A stretch of 64,000 nt of DNA, taken from contig NZ_AP012978.1 of assembly GCF_000801295.1 (NCBI RefSeq), positions 2,463,001-2,527,000 of the forward strand. Direction: 5' to 3'. The DNA comes from an endosymbiont of unidentified scaly snail isolate Monju (GTDB taxonomy: Bacteria; Pseudomonadota; Gammaproteobacteria; Chromatiales; Chromatiaceae). Positions 9,681 through 18,711 of the stretch are shown here, one piece after another; within the stretch, counting starts at the first letter, position 1; each line of letters starts with the position of its first letter. Made by a program: the position numbers and the translations under genes. A model generated the notes under the pieces. That model was not told the DNA's origin. It did not search any database and saw only the letters and a list, made by a program, of their open reading frames with translations.

Positions 9681-10679
9681 CCCGCATACCCCATGGACCG
9701 CGCCGACGAACTCGAGGCCGAAAACCAGGCCCTGCGCCAGCTGCTGCACACCCTCACCTCGGATGCCGCCTACAACGAGGGGGTGATGCGCCGCTTCCAG
9801 GAACGTGAACTGGCGCTGCTCGGCGCCCAGGATCTGCCGGATCTCATCGAGCGCCTCACCATCGGCCTGCGCAGTTCGTTCAACCTGGAGAGCGTGCGCC
9901 TGGTGCTGTTCGATCCCTACGGTGTGCTCGAGGAACTGCTCGCCGCGCTGGGTGCGCCGGCCTGCAACATCCCGCACCTGTTCATCGAACGCGAGGTACA
10001 GCAGGCACTCGATCGCTATCCCGACCTGCACCGTCCGTGGCTTGGCCCCTGGGTACGTCGCCACCAGCCGTTTCCCGCACCGGCCAACCTGCGCAGCGAG
10101 GCCCTGCTGCCGCTGCGCCAGCCCGACGGGCTCTCGGGCTTTCTGCATCTGGGCGCGAGCGACCCCCGCCGGTTCCACGCGGGCCAGGGCACCGACTTTC
10201 TCGACCACCTGGCGCGTCTCGCCGCGGTGTGCCTGGAGAACGCGGTGAACCGCGAACGCCTGCGCCTGAGCGGCCTCACCGACGGGTTGACCGGCCTCTA
10301 CAATCGCCGCCACCTGGATACCCGCCTGGCCGAGGAAGTGAGCCGCGCACGTCGCCATCGCCTGGCCCTGTCCTGCCTGTTCATCGATGCCGACCATTTC
10401 AAGCGCATCAACGACGAGCACGGTCATGCCGCCGGCGACCAGGTGCTGATCGCCCTGGCCAAGCGCATCCGCGCCGCCGTCACCGCCAAACCCGTTGTCA
10501 CCACCGACGGCGTGGCCATACCGGTCACCGTCTCCATCGGCGTCGCCAGGCTGCGCGGCGATACCGGAACGCACCCGGAGACCGCGGCGACACGCCTGAT
10601 CGAAGAGGCCGATGCCCAGGCCTACCGCGCCAAGACCGCCGGGCGTGACCGGGTCTGCGCTGCCGACGCGCCGCTCTGA
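9681..10679 (+). CDS. DUF484/GAF-like sensor with a GGDEF domain lacking the GGDEF motif
   Basis: Residues about 1-190 form a DUF484/GAF-like sensory region opened by a coiled coil (ELEAENQALRQLLHTL). A GGDEF fold follows: LTDGLTGLYNRRHLD, then FIDADHFKRINDEHGHAAGDQVL, and later VTVSIGVA and GRDRV. The signature RxGGEEF block that should sit between AKRIR and AAVTAKPV is absent. About 35 residues are missing in frame at about 10470-10485. As written the protein cannot make c-di-GMP. It could be an inactive receptor, a real deletion or an assembly collapse. I chose ATG 9681 (MPAYPMDRADELEAE); an upstream start at 9672 is also possible. Confidence 0.85.
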   Translation, partial: PAYPMDRADELEAENQALRQLLHTLTSDAAYNEGVMRRFQERELALLGAQDLPDLIERLTIGLRSSFNLESVRLVLFDPYGVLEELLAALGAPACNIPHLFIEREVQQALDRYPDLHRPWLGPWVRRHQPFPAPANLRSEALLPLRQPDGLSGFLHLGASDPRRFHAGQGTDFLDHLARLAAVCLENAVNRERLRLSGLTDGLTGLYNRRHLDTRLAEEVSRARRHRLALSCLFIDADHFKRINDEHGHAAGDQVLIALAKRIRAAVTAKPVVTTDGVAIPVTVSIGVARLRGDTGTHPETAATRLIEEADAQAYRAKTAGRDRVCAADAPL

Positions 10680-10752
10680 ACCCGCGCGCCATTGCAAAGC
10701 GCCGGGCAGGCAGCATATTCAGTACAGGCCCGAACGAAACGCGGAGGCGCAT

Positions 10753-10974
10753 ATGTTTCTCAAGGAAAAAGATTCCGGCGAGCTGGTCGAGGTACTCTCG
10801 CTGCGCGACCTGACCGACCCCTTCCACAAGACCCTGATCGGACGTTACAACGCCGGCGAGGAACTGCCCGACCCGAAGAAATTTTCCAAGGTAAACCTGT
10901 TGTTCCCCTCGGGCGAGCCCCTGCCCCGCTGCTGGAACGACCCGGACTTCCGCGCCGCTGAACTGCTGCGCTGA
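10753..10974 (+). CDS. Small conserved protein of unknown function (73 aa)
   Basis: The 73-residue protein begins MFLKEKDSGELVEVLSLRDL and contains DPFHKTLIGRYNAGEELPDP and FPSGEPLPRCWNDPDFR. GGAGGCG precedes the ATG. Similar short proteins in other gammaproteobacteria are sometimes loosely called acetyltransferases, but nothing in this sequence supports that. It is too short for an enzyme domain, has one Cys and lacks a membrane segment. It is followed by the tRNA-Phe locus on the other strand. Confidence 0.7.
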   Translation: MFLKEKDSGELVEVLSLRDLTDPFHKTLIGRYNAGEELPDPKKFSKVNLLFPSGEPLPRCWNDPDFRAAELLR

Positions 10975-11106
10975 AGGCAGGTCCCGCTCCTTCCGGACCC
11001 CGCTTCCCGATCAACCCCATCCCCTACACGCCGGGAAGGTGTCGGACGACATCCCATAATGCCCCCGTCGCCGTTGGGACATCGGTTACCCGGTGCCCCC
11101 TGAACG

Positions 11107-11136
11107 CAAAAACGCCCCGGGATCTCCGGGGCGCTG
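11107..11136 (-). terminator. Rho-independent terminator after tRNA-Phe
   Basis: On the reverse strand CGCCCCGGAGATCCCGGGGCG forms a GC-rich hairpin followed by TTTTTG. It lies 23 bases beyond the tRNA 3' end. Confidence 0.85.
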
Positions 11137-11158
11137 TTTCGGCAAGCCTGTAGTTGTA

Positions 11159-11234
<76 letters not shown>

Positions 11235-11364
11235 GAAGCCGCGACCTCTGCGGTCGCAAGGCGGCGTATTTAACCGGCTCTGTCAGGCTGCGTCAAGCAA
11301 GTGCCTAAAGTTCCCCCGCCTCCCGCCGTTAATTCCTACGCCAATCGACACCAAGCCGGTGAGT

Positions 11365-12309
11365 ATGGAGGGTCCTACTTTGTTCAAACGGTTGCGATCG
11401 GCGCGGCAAGAGACATCCTGCTACGCGGGTATCAGCCTGCACCACGACGGCGCGCGCGGGGCGCTGTTGCGCGCACTGCCTGGCGACGGGGTGCGCATCG
11501 AGGCGCTGGCCGAGGCCAGGGGTGGCGATACGCGCGGCGAGCAGATCGCGGCGGTACTGCGCGACCTGGGAGCCAGGCGGCGTACGCCCCTGACCGTGGT
11601 ACTGGATCGAGGCGACTACGCCCTGTTGCAGATCGAGCCACCCGAGCTGCCGCCCGAGGAGCTGACCGAAGCCCTGCGCTGGCGCATTCGCGATATGGTG
11701 GATTTTCCCGTGGACGAGGCGGTGATCGACCAGTTCGAACTGCCTCCCAGCCAGCGCGCCGGCTCACCGCGCCTGAGCTGCGTGGTCGCCGCACCACCAC
11801 AGCGTCTCGACGAGATCGCCATGGCTGCCAATGGCACCGAGTCGCGCGCCATCGACATCCCCGAAATGGCGCTGCGCGACCTGGTGATGCACGCCCAGGA
11901 CGACCATCCCCACGCCTGGCTGTACCTGGCTCCACGCATGGCGCTGATCGAGATCCTGACCGGCGACCGCATCTGGCTGAGCCGGCAGATCGAGCTCACC
12001 GCCGGCCTGTTCCAGGGCGGGGAGCCCGCCGCACAGGACATGGATGATCTGTTGCTCGAGGTGCAACGTTCCCTCGACTACTACCAGAGCCTCTATGCGA
12101 CCGGCCCGGTGGACAGCCTGCAGGTACTCGGAATGTCGCCAGCGGTGGAAGCCGCCTTCGTGCTTTCTGCTGCGGTGTACCTGTCGGTGCCGGTGGCGCG
12201 CTTCGAACTCGACAGGATCGAGGGCCTGGATGGCCATGACGAACAGCAACAACGCCAGTCGCTGCTCGCCATGGGCGCCGCGCTCAGGGAAATGCCATGC
12301 GCTGCGTGA
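11365..12309 (+). CDS. mshI: MSHA biogenesis protein MshI (PilM-like)
   Basis: First gene of the forward MSHA operon, about 314 residues. It has the actin/PilM-like fold expected of MshI: an N-terminal YAGISLHHDGARGALL strand pair, the LDRGDYALLQIEPPELP segment with EALRWRIRDMVDFPVDEAVID, and a C-terminal LLLEVQRSLDYYQS. PilM-type proteins form the cytoplasmic ring that holds PilN in type IV pilus machines. Either ATG at 11359 or 11365 could start it. Its 3' end overlaps the ATG of mshI2. Confidence 0.85.
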   Translation: MEGPTLFKRLRSARQETSCYAGISLHHDGARGALLRALPGDGVRIEALAEARGGDTRGEQIAAVLRDLGARRRTPLTVVLDRGDYALLQIEPPELPPEELTEALRWRIRDMVDFPVDEAVIDQFELPPSQRAGSPRLSCVVAAPPQRLDEIAMAANGTESRAIDIPEMALRDLVMHAQDDHPHAWLYLAPRMALIEILTGDRIWLSRQIELTAGLFQGGEPAAQDMDDLLLEVQRSLDYYQSLYATGPVDSLQVLGMSPAVEAAFVLSAAVYLSVPVARFELDRIEGLDGHDEQQQRQSLLAMGAALREMPCAA

Positions 12310-12671
12310 ATCCTCCTGAACAGCGCATCAATCTGTACCGCCCGACAGTAGCGGTACGCCACCCCCTCAACGCCACGGTGCTGGCCACGGCCGCCGTGCT
12401 GGGCGTGCTGGCGATCCTCGGTGGCTGGGGCTGGCTGAGTTGGCAGACCTGGTCCCTGCAACAACAGCTCCGCCCGTTACAGGCGCAGGTGCAGGCACGC
12501 CAGCAGCAGCTGGCTGAATTACAGGCCAGACTCCCCTCCAACCGGCCCGACCCCACCCTGCAGGCACGGGTGCAACAGCTGGAGAAGCGCTGGACCACCC
12601 TGCAGCAGACCATCGCCCTGCTCGACGCCCGCCAGGCGCCTGCGCCGGCGCCTGGCGCAGCTGCGCCGTGA
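12297..12671 (+). CDS. MSHA biogenesis protein MshI2 (PilN-like), truncated C-terminally
   Basis: The protein opens with the PilN signature QRINLYRP, which docks on PilM/MshI. A membrane segment (about residues 27-50) and a coiled coil with many Gln/Leu (LQAQVQARQQQLAELQ) follow. It then ends in an Ala/Pro-rich tail at residue 124, where family members usually run past 200. The coiled-coil sense continues in the next frame as LRRRLAQLRRDLAASQARL, which belongs to mshJ. Part of mshI2 and the front of mshJ therefore appear to be lost. Confidence 0.75.
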   Translation: MRCVNPPEQRINLYRPTVAVRHPLNATVLATAAVLGVLAILGGWGWLSWQTWSLQQQLRPLQAQVQARQQQLAELQARLPSNRPDPTLQARVQQLEKRWTTLQQTIALLDARQAPAPAPGAAAP

Positions 12672-13041
12672 CCTGGCTGCCTCGCAGGCCCGGCTCGACC
12701 ACCTGTCGCAACGGCTGATCACTCCCGAGGAGATGGCCGTACTGCTGCAAAAGATGCTGGCGCACCAGCCCGGGCTCGAGTTGATCCGCCTCGAGACACT
12801 GGGCGCACGCCCGCTGGGCGACGACAAGCAGAAACTGCAGATCCCGCTGTTCGCGCACGACCTCGTGCTGGAATTCCGTGGCAGCTATTTGGACATCCTG
12901 CGCTACCTGGAACGGCTGGAGTCACTCTCGGGCGGCATCCACTGGGACGGCTTCCACCTGGAGACCGAGGACTGGCCCACCAACCGGGTGCGCCTGGAAC
13001 TGCATACCCTGAGCCTTTCGGAGGACTGGATCGGTGTCTAG
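12661..13041 (+). pseudogene. mshJ: MSHA biogenesis protein MshJ (PilO-like), 5' end missing
   Basis: From 12661 the frame reads a MshJ C-terminal half: a coiled coil, ITPEEMAVLLQKMLAHQPGLEL, then LEFRGSYLDILRYLERLE and LELHTLSLSEDWIGV. The N-terminal cytoplasmic stub and membrane helix that MshJ needs are absent, and no good start codon precedes ATG 12733. Upstream in this frame a stop occurs at 12436. A deletion joining mshI2 to mshJ plus a frame change at about 12630-12660 explains both genes. Confidence 0.75.
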
Positions 13042-13381
13042 CAAGCGCATGACAACCTTGCTGATCGCACTCGCCACCCCTGCCCTGACCGGCGCCCAGG
13101 CCCTGTTCGACCCGACCCGTCCACCGCAACCGGCCGCCGCCATGGACACCACCACGCCGGCGCGGCAGGCACTGCCCCCCTTGCAGGCGCTGATCGCCCG
13201 CGGCGCACACTACAGCGCCCTGATCGGCGGTCGCCGCTTCGGCGTCGGCGACCGCATCGGCAGCTGGCGTATCACCGCCATCGACCGCAGCGGGGTCGCA
13301 CTCGAAGGCCCGCAGGGGCCGCAACGCCTGTATCTGCGCCAGACCGCCTTCAAGCGCGCGGCAGAGGAGAACACCCGATGA
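13034..13381 (+). CDS. mshK: MSHA biogenesis protein MshK (PilP-like)
   Basis: A 115-residue exported protein. A leader with LLIALATPALTGAQA is followed by LFDPTRPPQPAA, a low-complexity linker, and a small beta domain LIGGRRFGVGDRIGSWRITAIDRSGVAL. This PilP/MshK layout links the inner-membrane complex to the secretin. The start is GTG at 13034 overlapping the mshJ stop (ATG at 13049 is an alternative). The 3' end overlaps mshL by four bases. Confidence 0.82.
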   Translation: MSSKRMTTLLIALATPALTGAQALFDPTRPPQPAAAMDTTTPARQALPPLQALIARGAHYSALIGGRRFGVGDRIGSWRITAIDRSGVALEGPQGPQRLYLRQTAFKRAAEENTR

Positions 13382-15060
13382 GACGACTGTCGATCACCCT
13401 GATCACCCTGCTGCTGGCGGCCTGCCAGACCCCGGCCCCGCGCCAGCAGGCCACCCTGCCCGATATCCGTCAGGCCCTGAAAGAAGGCGAGACGGCGGCC
13501 CGGTCCAGGCCGCCGACGCCGCCCCCGGAGATCACCGCCGCGCTGATCCCGCCGCTGAAGGTCGAGCTGGGTCAGCCGGAAGAGCAGGAAAGACGCTTCG
13601 ACATCCAGGTGGTCGATGCCCCCGCGCGCGAGTTCTTCATGGGCCTGGTGGCCGGCACCCCATGGAACATGGTGGTGCACCCCGATGTCGGCGGCAAGAT
13701 CTCGCTCGATCTCAAGAACGTGACCATCGGCGAGGTGATGGAAACCCTGCGCAATGTCTATGGCTACGAATACGAGCAGACCGCCTCGGGCTTCCACGTG
13801 CTGCCGATGCGCCTGCAATCGCGTATCTATCAGATCAACTACCTGAACGTGAAACGCAACGGCAACTCCGAGATGCGTGTCAGTTCGGGACAGATGACCC
13901 AGAACGGGGGAGGCGGCGATACCGGCGACAACGGCGGCAACACCGAGACCCTGCCCTCGTCCAAGGTGATCACCAAGAGCGCCAGCGACTTCTGGAGCGA
14001 ACTGCGCGCCGGGCTGCGCACCCTGGTCGGCGACGGCGAGGGCCGCTCGGTCGTGGTCTCGCCGCAGTCCGGCATCGTGGTGGTACGCGCCATGCCCGCC
14101 GAGCAACGCGAGGTCGCGGCCTACCTGCGCTCGCTGCAATCGACCCTGCAACGCCAGGTGATCATCGAGGCCAAGATCATCGAGGTGCAGCTCGACGACG
14201 GTTACCGCTCAGGCATCGACTGGGGCAAGCTGGCCGGCCTGCCCAACAACGGCCTGCTGACCATCGGCCAGACCGGTGGCGGCAGCGTGCTCGATTCGGG
14301 CAGCAGCGGCATCAGCGGCAATCCCGGCAACCTCGACCCGGCTGCCTACACCGCCATCAGCGGCCTGGCGGCACAGGCCTTCGGCGGGGTGTTCAGCGCG
14401 GCGATCAAGACCGGCAGCTTCGCCGCCTTCATCGAACTGCTGAAGTCGCAGGGACAGGTCCAGGTGCTGTCCAGCCCGCGCGTGGCCACGCTGAACAACC
14501 AGAAAGCGGTCATCAAGGTGGGACAGGACGACTTCTTCGTCACCGACGTGTCCACCACCACGGTGACCGGGGCCACCACCACCTCGACGCCCGACGTGAC
14601 GCTCACGCCTTTCTTCTCGGGCATCGCCCTGGACGTGACCCCGCAGATCGATACCCGTGGCGGTGTCACCCTGCACATCCACCCCTCGGTCAGCGAAGTC
14701 ACCGACCAATCCAAGACCTTCACCATCGACAACAAGACCCAGACCCTGCCGCTGGCGCAATCGCGGGTACGCGAATCCGACAGCATCGTCTATGCGCGCA
14801 GCGGCGAGATCGTGGTGATCGGGGAACTGATGCAGGAGAGCCGCCGCAACCAGCGCGCTTCGGTACCCGGCGCCGGGGAGCTGCCGCTGCTCGGCTCGTT
14901 GTTCGGCCACCGTCGCGAACAGGCCAGCAAGAGCGAGCTGGTGATCCTGCTGCGCCCCCTGGTGATCGACGGCCCGGCAGCCTGGCGCCAGGACATCTCG
15001 GCCACTGCGCGACGCATCGACAGACTGGGCCGCGCCCCGGACGGCAAGGAGGTGTTCTGA
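13378..15060 (+). CDS. mshL: MSHA secretin MshL
   Basis: MshL is the outer-membrane ring through which the pilus exits. The 560-residue product has a lipoprotein signal (LLLAACQTP, lipobox Cys near residue 16). An N-domain (FFMGLVAGTPWNMVVHPDVGG) is followed by the secretin core: QVIIEAKIIEVQLDDGYRSGIDW, VQVLSSPRVATLNNQKAVIKVG, and IVVIGELMQESRRN...LPLLGSLFGHRRE. Length and motif order are complete. The stop overlaps the ATG of mshM. Confidence 0.92.
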   Translation: MRRLSITLITLLLAACQTPAPRQQATLPDIRQALKEGETAARSRPPTPPPEITAALIPPLKVELGQPEEQERRFDIQVVDAPAREFFMGLVAGTPWNMVVHPDVGGKISLDLKNVTIGEVMETLRNVYGYEYEQTASGFHVLPMRLQSRIYQINYLNVKRNGNSEMRVSSGQMTQNGGGGDTGDNGGNTETLPSSKVITKSASDFWSELRAGLRTLVGDGEGRSVVVSPQSGIVVVRAMPAEQREVAAYLRSLQSTLQRQVIIEAKIIEVQLDDGYRSGIDWGKLAGLPNNGLLTIGQTGGGSVLDSGSSGISGNPGNLDPAAYTAISGLAAQAFGGVFSAAIKTGSFAAFIELLKSQGQVQVLSSPRVATLNNQKAVIKVGQDDFFVTDVSTTTVTGATTTSTPDVTLTPFFSGIALDVTPQIDTRGGVTLHIHPSVSEVTDQSKTFTIDNKTQTLPLAQSRVRESDSIVYARSGEIVVIGELMQESRRNQRASVPGAGELPLLGSLFGHRREQASKSELVILLRPLVIDGPAAWRQDISATARRIDRLGRAPDGKEVF

Positions 15061-15971
15061 TGTACGAAGACTTCTTCGGCCTGCGCGAGCCCCCCTTCTC
15101 GCTGACCCCGGATACCAGCTACTTCTATGCCGACAGCGGTCATCTGGAGGCACTGGAGACCCTGCTCACCGCCCTGCAACTGGGCGAGGGCTTCATCAAG
15201 CTCAGCGGCGAGGTGGGCACCGGCAAGACCCTGCTCTGCCGCATGCTGCTCGACGCCCTGGAGGCCGACGAGCGCTTCGTCACGGCCTACATCCCCAACC
15301 CGGCGATCACCCCGGCGGCACTGCGGCATGCCCTGGCCGCCGAACTGGGGCTCGGGCTGCCGCGCAACGTCGGCCAGCATCACCTGATCGAGGCGATCAA
15401 CCGGCACCTGCTCGAACAACACCGGGCCGGCCGCCAGGTGGTACTTATCGTCGACGAAGCCCAGGCCCTGTCGCATGACTGCCTCGAGGCCCTGCGCCTG
15501 CTCGGCAACCTGGAGACCGGCAAGCACAAGTTGCTGCAGGTGGTGTTGCTGGGCCAACCGGAGCTCGATGCCCGCCTGACTCGTCCCGAACTGCGGCAAC
15601 TGGCGCAACGCATCACCTTCCATTACCGGCTCGAAGCGCTGGATGCGGACGCGGTGGCCGGCTACCTGGCGCACCGCCTCGCGGTCTCGGGCCACGAGGG
15701 CAAGTCCCTGTTCAGCCCGGGCCTGGCGCGCCGCCTGCACCGGGTCAGCGGCGGCATCCCCCGGCTGGTCAACATCCTGGCCCACAAGACCCTGCTCGCC
15801 GCCTATGGCGAAGGATGCCGGCGACCACGCCGCCGTCACCTGCGACGCGCCATCGCCGACACCGAGTGCCTGGCTCGGCGCACGCCCTGGGCACGGGCGC
15901 GTGGCTGGGCCGCGGCACTCGGCGCCTCGCTGGCCATGGCCGGCCTGCTCTGGACCACGGGGATCGGCTGA
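15060..15971 (+). CDS. mshM: MSHA biogenesis ATPase MshM (ExeA/GspA-like)
   Basis: An AAA-type ATPase of 303 residues. Walker A is GEVGTGKT near residues 52-59 and Walker B is VVLIVDEAQAL. MYEDFFGLREPPFSLTPD is the classic ExeA/MshM start, and GGIPRLVNILAHKTLLAAYGEG is the sensor region. A single hydrophobic segment closes the protein (AAALGASLAMAGLLWTT). The family helps assemble secretins or place the machine at the envelope. It overlaps mshL and mshN by a few bases. Confidence 0.9.
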   Translation: MYEDFFGLREPPFSLTPDTSYFYADSGHLEALETLLTALQLGEGFIKLSGEVGTGKTLLCRMLLDALEADERFVTAYIPNPAITPAALRHALAAELGLGLPRNVGQHHLIEAINRHLLEQHRAGRQVVLIVDEAQALSHDCLEALRLLGNLETGKHKLLQVVLLGQPELDARLTRPELRQLAQRITFHYRLEALDADAVAGYLAHRLAVSGHEGKSLFSPGLARRLHRVSGGIPRLVNILAHKTLLAAYGEGCRRPRRRHLRRAIADTECLARRTPWARARGWAAALGASLAMAGLLWTTGIG

Positions 15972-17056
15972 TGAGCCTGCTCAACCAGGTACTGCGCGAC
16001 TTGGAGAACCGGCCCCTGCCCGATGCGGCACGGCCGGCCCTGCGTCTGGCGACCGCCTCCCCGGCAGCGGCAGCCGGGGGTGGCCGACGGCGTCTGGCTG
16101 CCTGGCTCACCGTCGGCGGGCTGATAGTCGCCGGCGGGCTGGCGTTCTGGTGGTGGACCCAGGCCCGGCAGGCCCCTGCCCCGGTACAGGTGCTGCGCCC
16201 GACCGAGCCACCAGCACCGGTTCAGGCAGCGGCAGCGGAACCCGCGCCCTCCCCGGCCCCGGTCGCTAGTCCCCGCCAAACACCATCGGCGAACAGCCCG
16301 TCCAGCACACCGAAGATGGCAAGGACCAAGGCACCCGAAAAGGCGCCTGCGCCAGCGGCACCGGAAGCGCCCTCGGCCGACTATCTGCCGTTGCGCATCA
16401 GCGAGGCGGAGACACCGCCCCCGACCCGGCCGGCCCACCGCCCCGCGCCGAGGAAGGCAAAGGCGGCTTCCCGCCTGCCGACGCGGCTGCGCAAGACCCC
16501 GGCGCCCGCCCCCCTGGCGCAGATCCGCCGGCTGATCGCACAGGGCGAACTCAGCCTCGCCGAGGAACGCCTGCGCCAGCGGCTGCGCGCGGCCCCGTCC
16601 GACCGCGCGGCGCACCAGTTGCTGGTGGGGCTGTTGCTGCGCGGCGAGCACCGCGACGAGGCACTTGCGCAGATCGAGCGCAGCCTCGCCCGCCTCGGGA
16701 ACGACGACAAGCTGGTCCTGCTGCGTGCTCGCCTGCTGGTCGATCAGGGCCAGGCAAAAGCCGCCTTGCGTGACCTCGAGACCCTGCTCGCGCGTCACCC
16801 TGATGACCGCGCAGCAATGCGCCTGGCCGCGGCCCTCTATCGGCAACAGGGCGAGACCCGTCGCGCCGGCCGCCTGTATCAGCGCCTCACGGCGCTGCCT
16901 GGTGCCGAGGCCCGCGACTGGCTGGGCCTGGCACTGAGCCTGGATGAATATGACCCCGCACTGGCACGTGTCGCCTGGCAGCGTGTGCTGACAGCCCCGG
17001 GACTGACTGCTGCGGTACGCGACTATGCGCGCCAACGCCTGGAGGACCGCCCATGA
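15971..17056 (+). CDS. mshN: MSHA biogenesis protein MshN (TPR)
   Basis: The 361-residue protein starts MSLLNQVLRDLENR, the standard MshN opening. A single membrane helix (LTVGGLIVAGGLAFWWW, about residues 44-61) and a long Pro/Ala linker follow. At least four TPR-like helical pairs make up the C-terminal half (GELSLAEERLRQRLRAAPSD, GQAKAALRDLETLLARHPDD and others). It probably scaffolds the periplasmic part of the pilus machine. Confidence 0.88.
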   Translation: MSLLNQVLRDLENRPLPDAARPALRLATASPAAAAGGGRRRLAAWLTVGGLIVAGGLAFWWWTQARQAPAPVQVLRPTEPPAPVQAAAAEPAPSPAPVASPRQTPSANSPSSTPKMARTKAPEKAPAPAAPEAPSADYLPLRISEAETPPPTRPAHRPAPRKAKAASRLPTRLRKTPAPAPLAQIRRLIAQGELSLAEERLRQRLRAAPSDRAAHQLLVGLLLRGEHRDEALAQIERSLARLGNDDKLVLLRARLLVDQGQAKAALRDLETLLARHPDDRAAMRLAAALYRQQGETRRAGRLYQRLTALPGAEARDWLGLALSLDEYDPALARVAWQRVLTAPGLTAAVRDYARQRLEDRP

Positions 17057-18684
17057 CCACACAGGCACCGGCCGGCGCCAGCCCCCTGCGCAAGATGCGC
17101 CTGGGCGACTTGCTGGTGCGCCACGGGGTGATCACCGAGGAGCAGTTGCAGGACGCGCTGAGTGCGCAGAAGCGCAGTGGACGCAAGCTGGGGGCAACCC
17201 TCGTCGAGCTGGGCCTCCTGACCGAGCAGCGCCTGCTCGAATTCCTCTCGCGCCAGCTGCAGATCCCCCTGCTCGACCTCTCGAAACAGCAGGTCGACCC
17301 CGAGATCGCGCGCAAGCTGCCCGAGACCATCGCCCGCCGCTACCGGGTACTGCTGCTCGAAGAAGGCGAGCGCGACGTCCTGCTGGCCATGGCCGATCCC
17401 ACCGACCTGTTCGCTCAGGACGAGGTAGCGCGCCTGCTGCACAAGCGGGTGCGCCAGGCCGTGGTCCGCGAATCCCAGCTCATCGAGGCACTGGACCGAC
17501 TCTATCGGGGCGATAGCGACCTGAGCGATCTGGCTGGCGAGCTGCACGAAGAGCTGAGCCAGGCCGATGTCGATCTCGACGAAATGCTGCAATCGTCCGA
17601 CGTGGACGAAGCCCCGGTGTTCCGCCTGTTGCAGCGCCTGTTCGAGGACGCCCTGCACGCCAAGGCCTCGGACATCCACATCGAGCCCGAGGAGAAGCTG
17701 CTGCGCATCCGCATGCGCATCGACGGCGTGCTCCAGGAACAGGTCATGAACGAGGTGCGCGTCGGCCACCGGCACCTGGATGTACGCCTCTCGACCATGC
17801 CGGTGGCCGCCGGCGAGTCGGTGGTGATGCGTCTGCTCGACCAGAGCGGCGGCATCCTCTCGCTGGAGCAGCTGGGCATGCCTGCCGAGGTGGGCGAGCG
17901 GGTGCGCAAACTGATCCGCACGCCGCACGGCCTGCTGCTGGTCACCGGCCCCACCGGCAGCGGCAAGACCACCACCCTGTATGCCGCACTCAACGAGCTG
18001 AACACCCCGCAGACCAAGATTATCACCGTCGAGGACCCCATCGAATACCGCCTGCCGCGCGTCAACCAGGTTCAGGTGCACGAACAGATCGGCCTGACCT
18101 TCGCACGCGTGCTGCGCACCGCCCTGCGCCAGGACCCGGACGTGATCCTGGTCGGCGAGATGCGCGATCTCGAGACCGCTCAGATCGGCCTGCGCGCAGC
18201 CATCACCGGCCACTTCGTGCTCTCCACCCTGCATACCAACAGCTCGGTGGACACCATCAGCCGCCTGCTCGACATGGGCGCACCGGGCTACCTGATGGCC
18301 ACTGCCCTGCAAGCGGTGCTGGCACAGCGCCTGGTACGCCGGGTCTGCCCGGACTGCGCCGTACCCTGTACACCCGACGAGCACGAACAGGCCTGGCTGG
18401 CGGCCAATCACCCACAAGCGGACCTCTCCGGCCTGCGTCGCGGCGAGGGCTGCAACCATTGCAACCACACCGGCTATCGCGGGCGGGTGGGCGTCTATGA
18501 ACTGCTGGAGATCCGCGGAAGCCTGCTCGAGGCCCTGCGCCGCCAGGACATCGACGGCTTTGCGCGCGCTGCACGCGAGACACCGGGCTTTGTCACCCTG
18601 TCGCAGCGCGCCCTGCAACTGGCCACGCAGGGCATCACCAGCCTGCCCGAGGTGATGCGCATCAGCAGCGTCCAGGAGCACTGA
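17053..18684 (+). CDS. mshE: MSHA pilus assembly ATPase MshE, with an internal deletion
   Basis: A GspE/PilB-type extension motor. The N-terminal MshEN domain (MRLGDLLVRHGVITEEQLQDAL) binds c-di-GMP in related proteins. The ATPase core has Walker A GPTGSGKT near residues 299-306, the Asp box ITVEDPIEY, Walker B ILVGEMRD, the His box and the two CxxC pairs (CPDC, CNHC) of the zinc site. Between RIDGVLQEQVMNE and LDVRLSTMPV the block containing RLKLMAGLDIxExRLPQDGR is missing. About 30 residues are absent, in frame, at about 17755-17780. That segment is nearly invariant, so function is doubtful if the deletion is real. Confidence 0.92.
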   Translation: MTTQAPAGASPLRKMRLGDLLVRHGVITEEQLQDALSAQKRSGRKLGATLVELGLLTEQRLLEFLSRQLQIPLLDLSKQQVDPEIARKLPETIARRYRVLLLEEGERDVLLAMADPTDLFAQDEVARLLHKRVRQAVVRESQLIEALDRLYRGDSDLSDLAGELHEELSQADVDLDEMLQSSDVDEAPVFRLLQRLFEDALHAKASDIHIEPEEKLLRIRMRIDGVLQEQVMNEVRVGHRHLDVRLSTMPVAAGESVVMRLLDQSGGILSLEQLGMPAEVGERVRKLIRTPHGLLLVTGPTGSGKTTTLYAALNELNTPQTKIITVEDPIEYRLPRVNQVQVHEQIGLTFARVLRTALRQDPDVILVGEMRDLETAQIGLRAAITGHFVLSTLHTNSSVDTISRLLDMGAPGYLMATALQAVLAQRLVRRVCPDCAVPCTPDEHEQAWLAANHPQADLSGLRRGEGCNHCNHTGYRGRVGVYELLEIRGSLLEALRRQDIDGFARAARETPGFVTLSQRALQLATQGITSLPEVMRISSVQEH

Positions 18685-18711
18685 GATGGCGCTGTTCGAG
18701 CGACCGCAACG

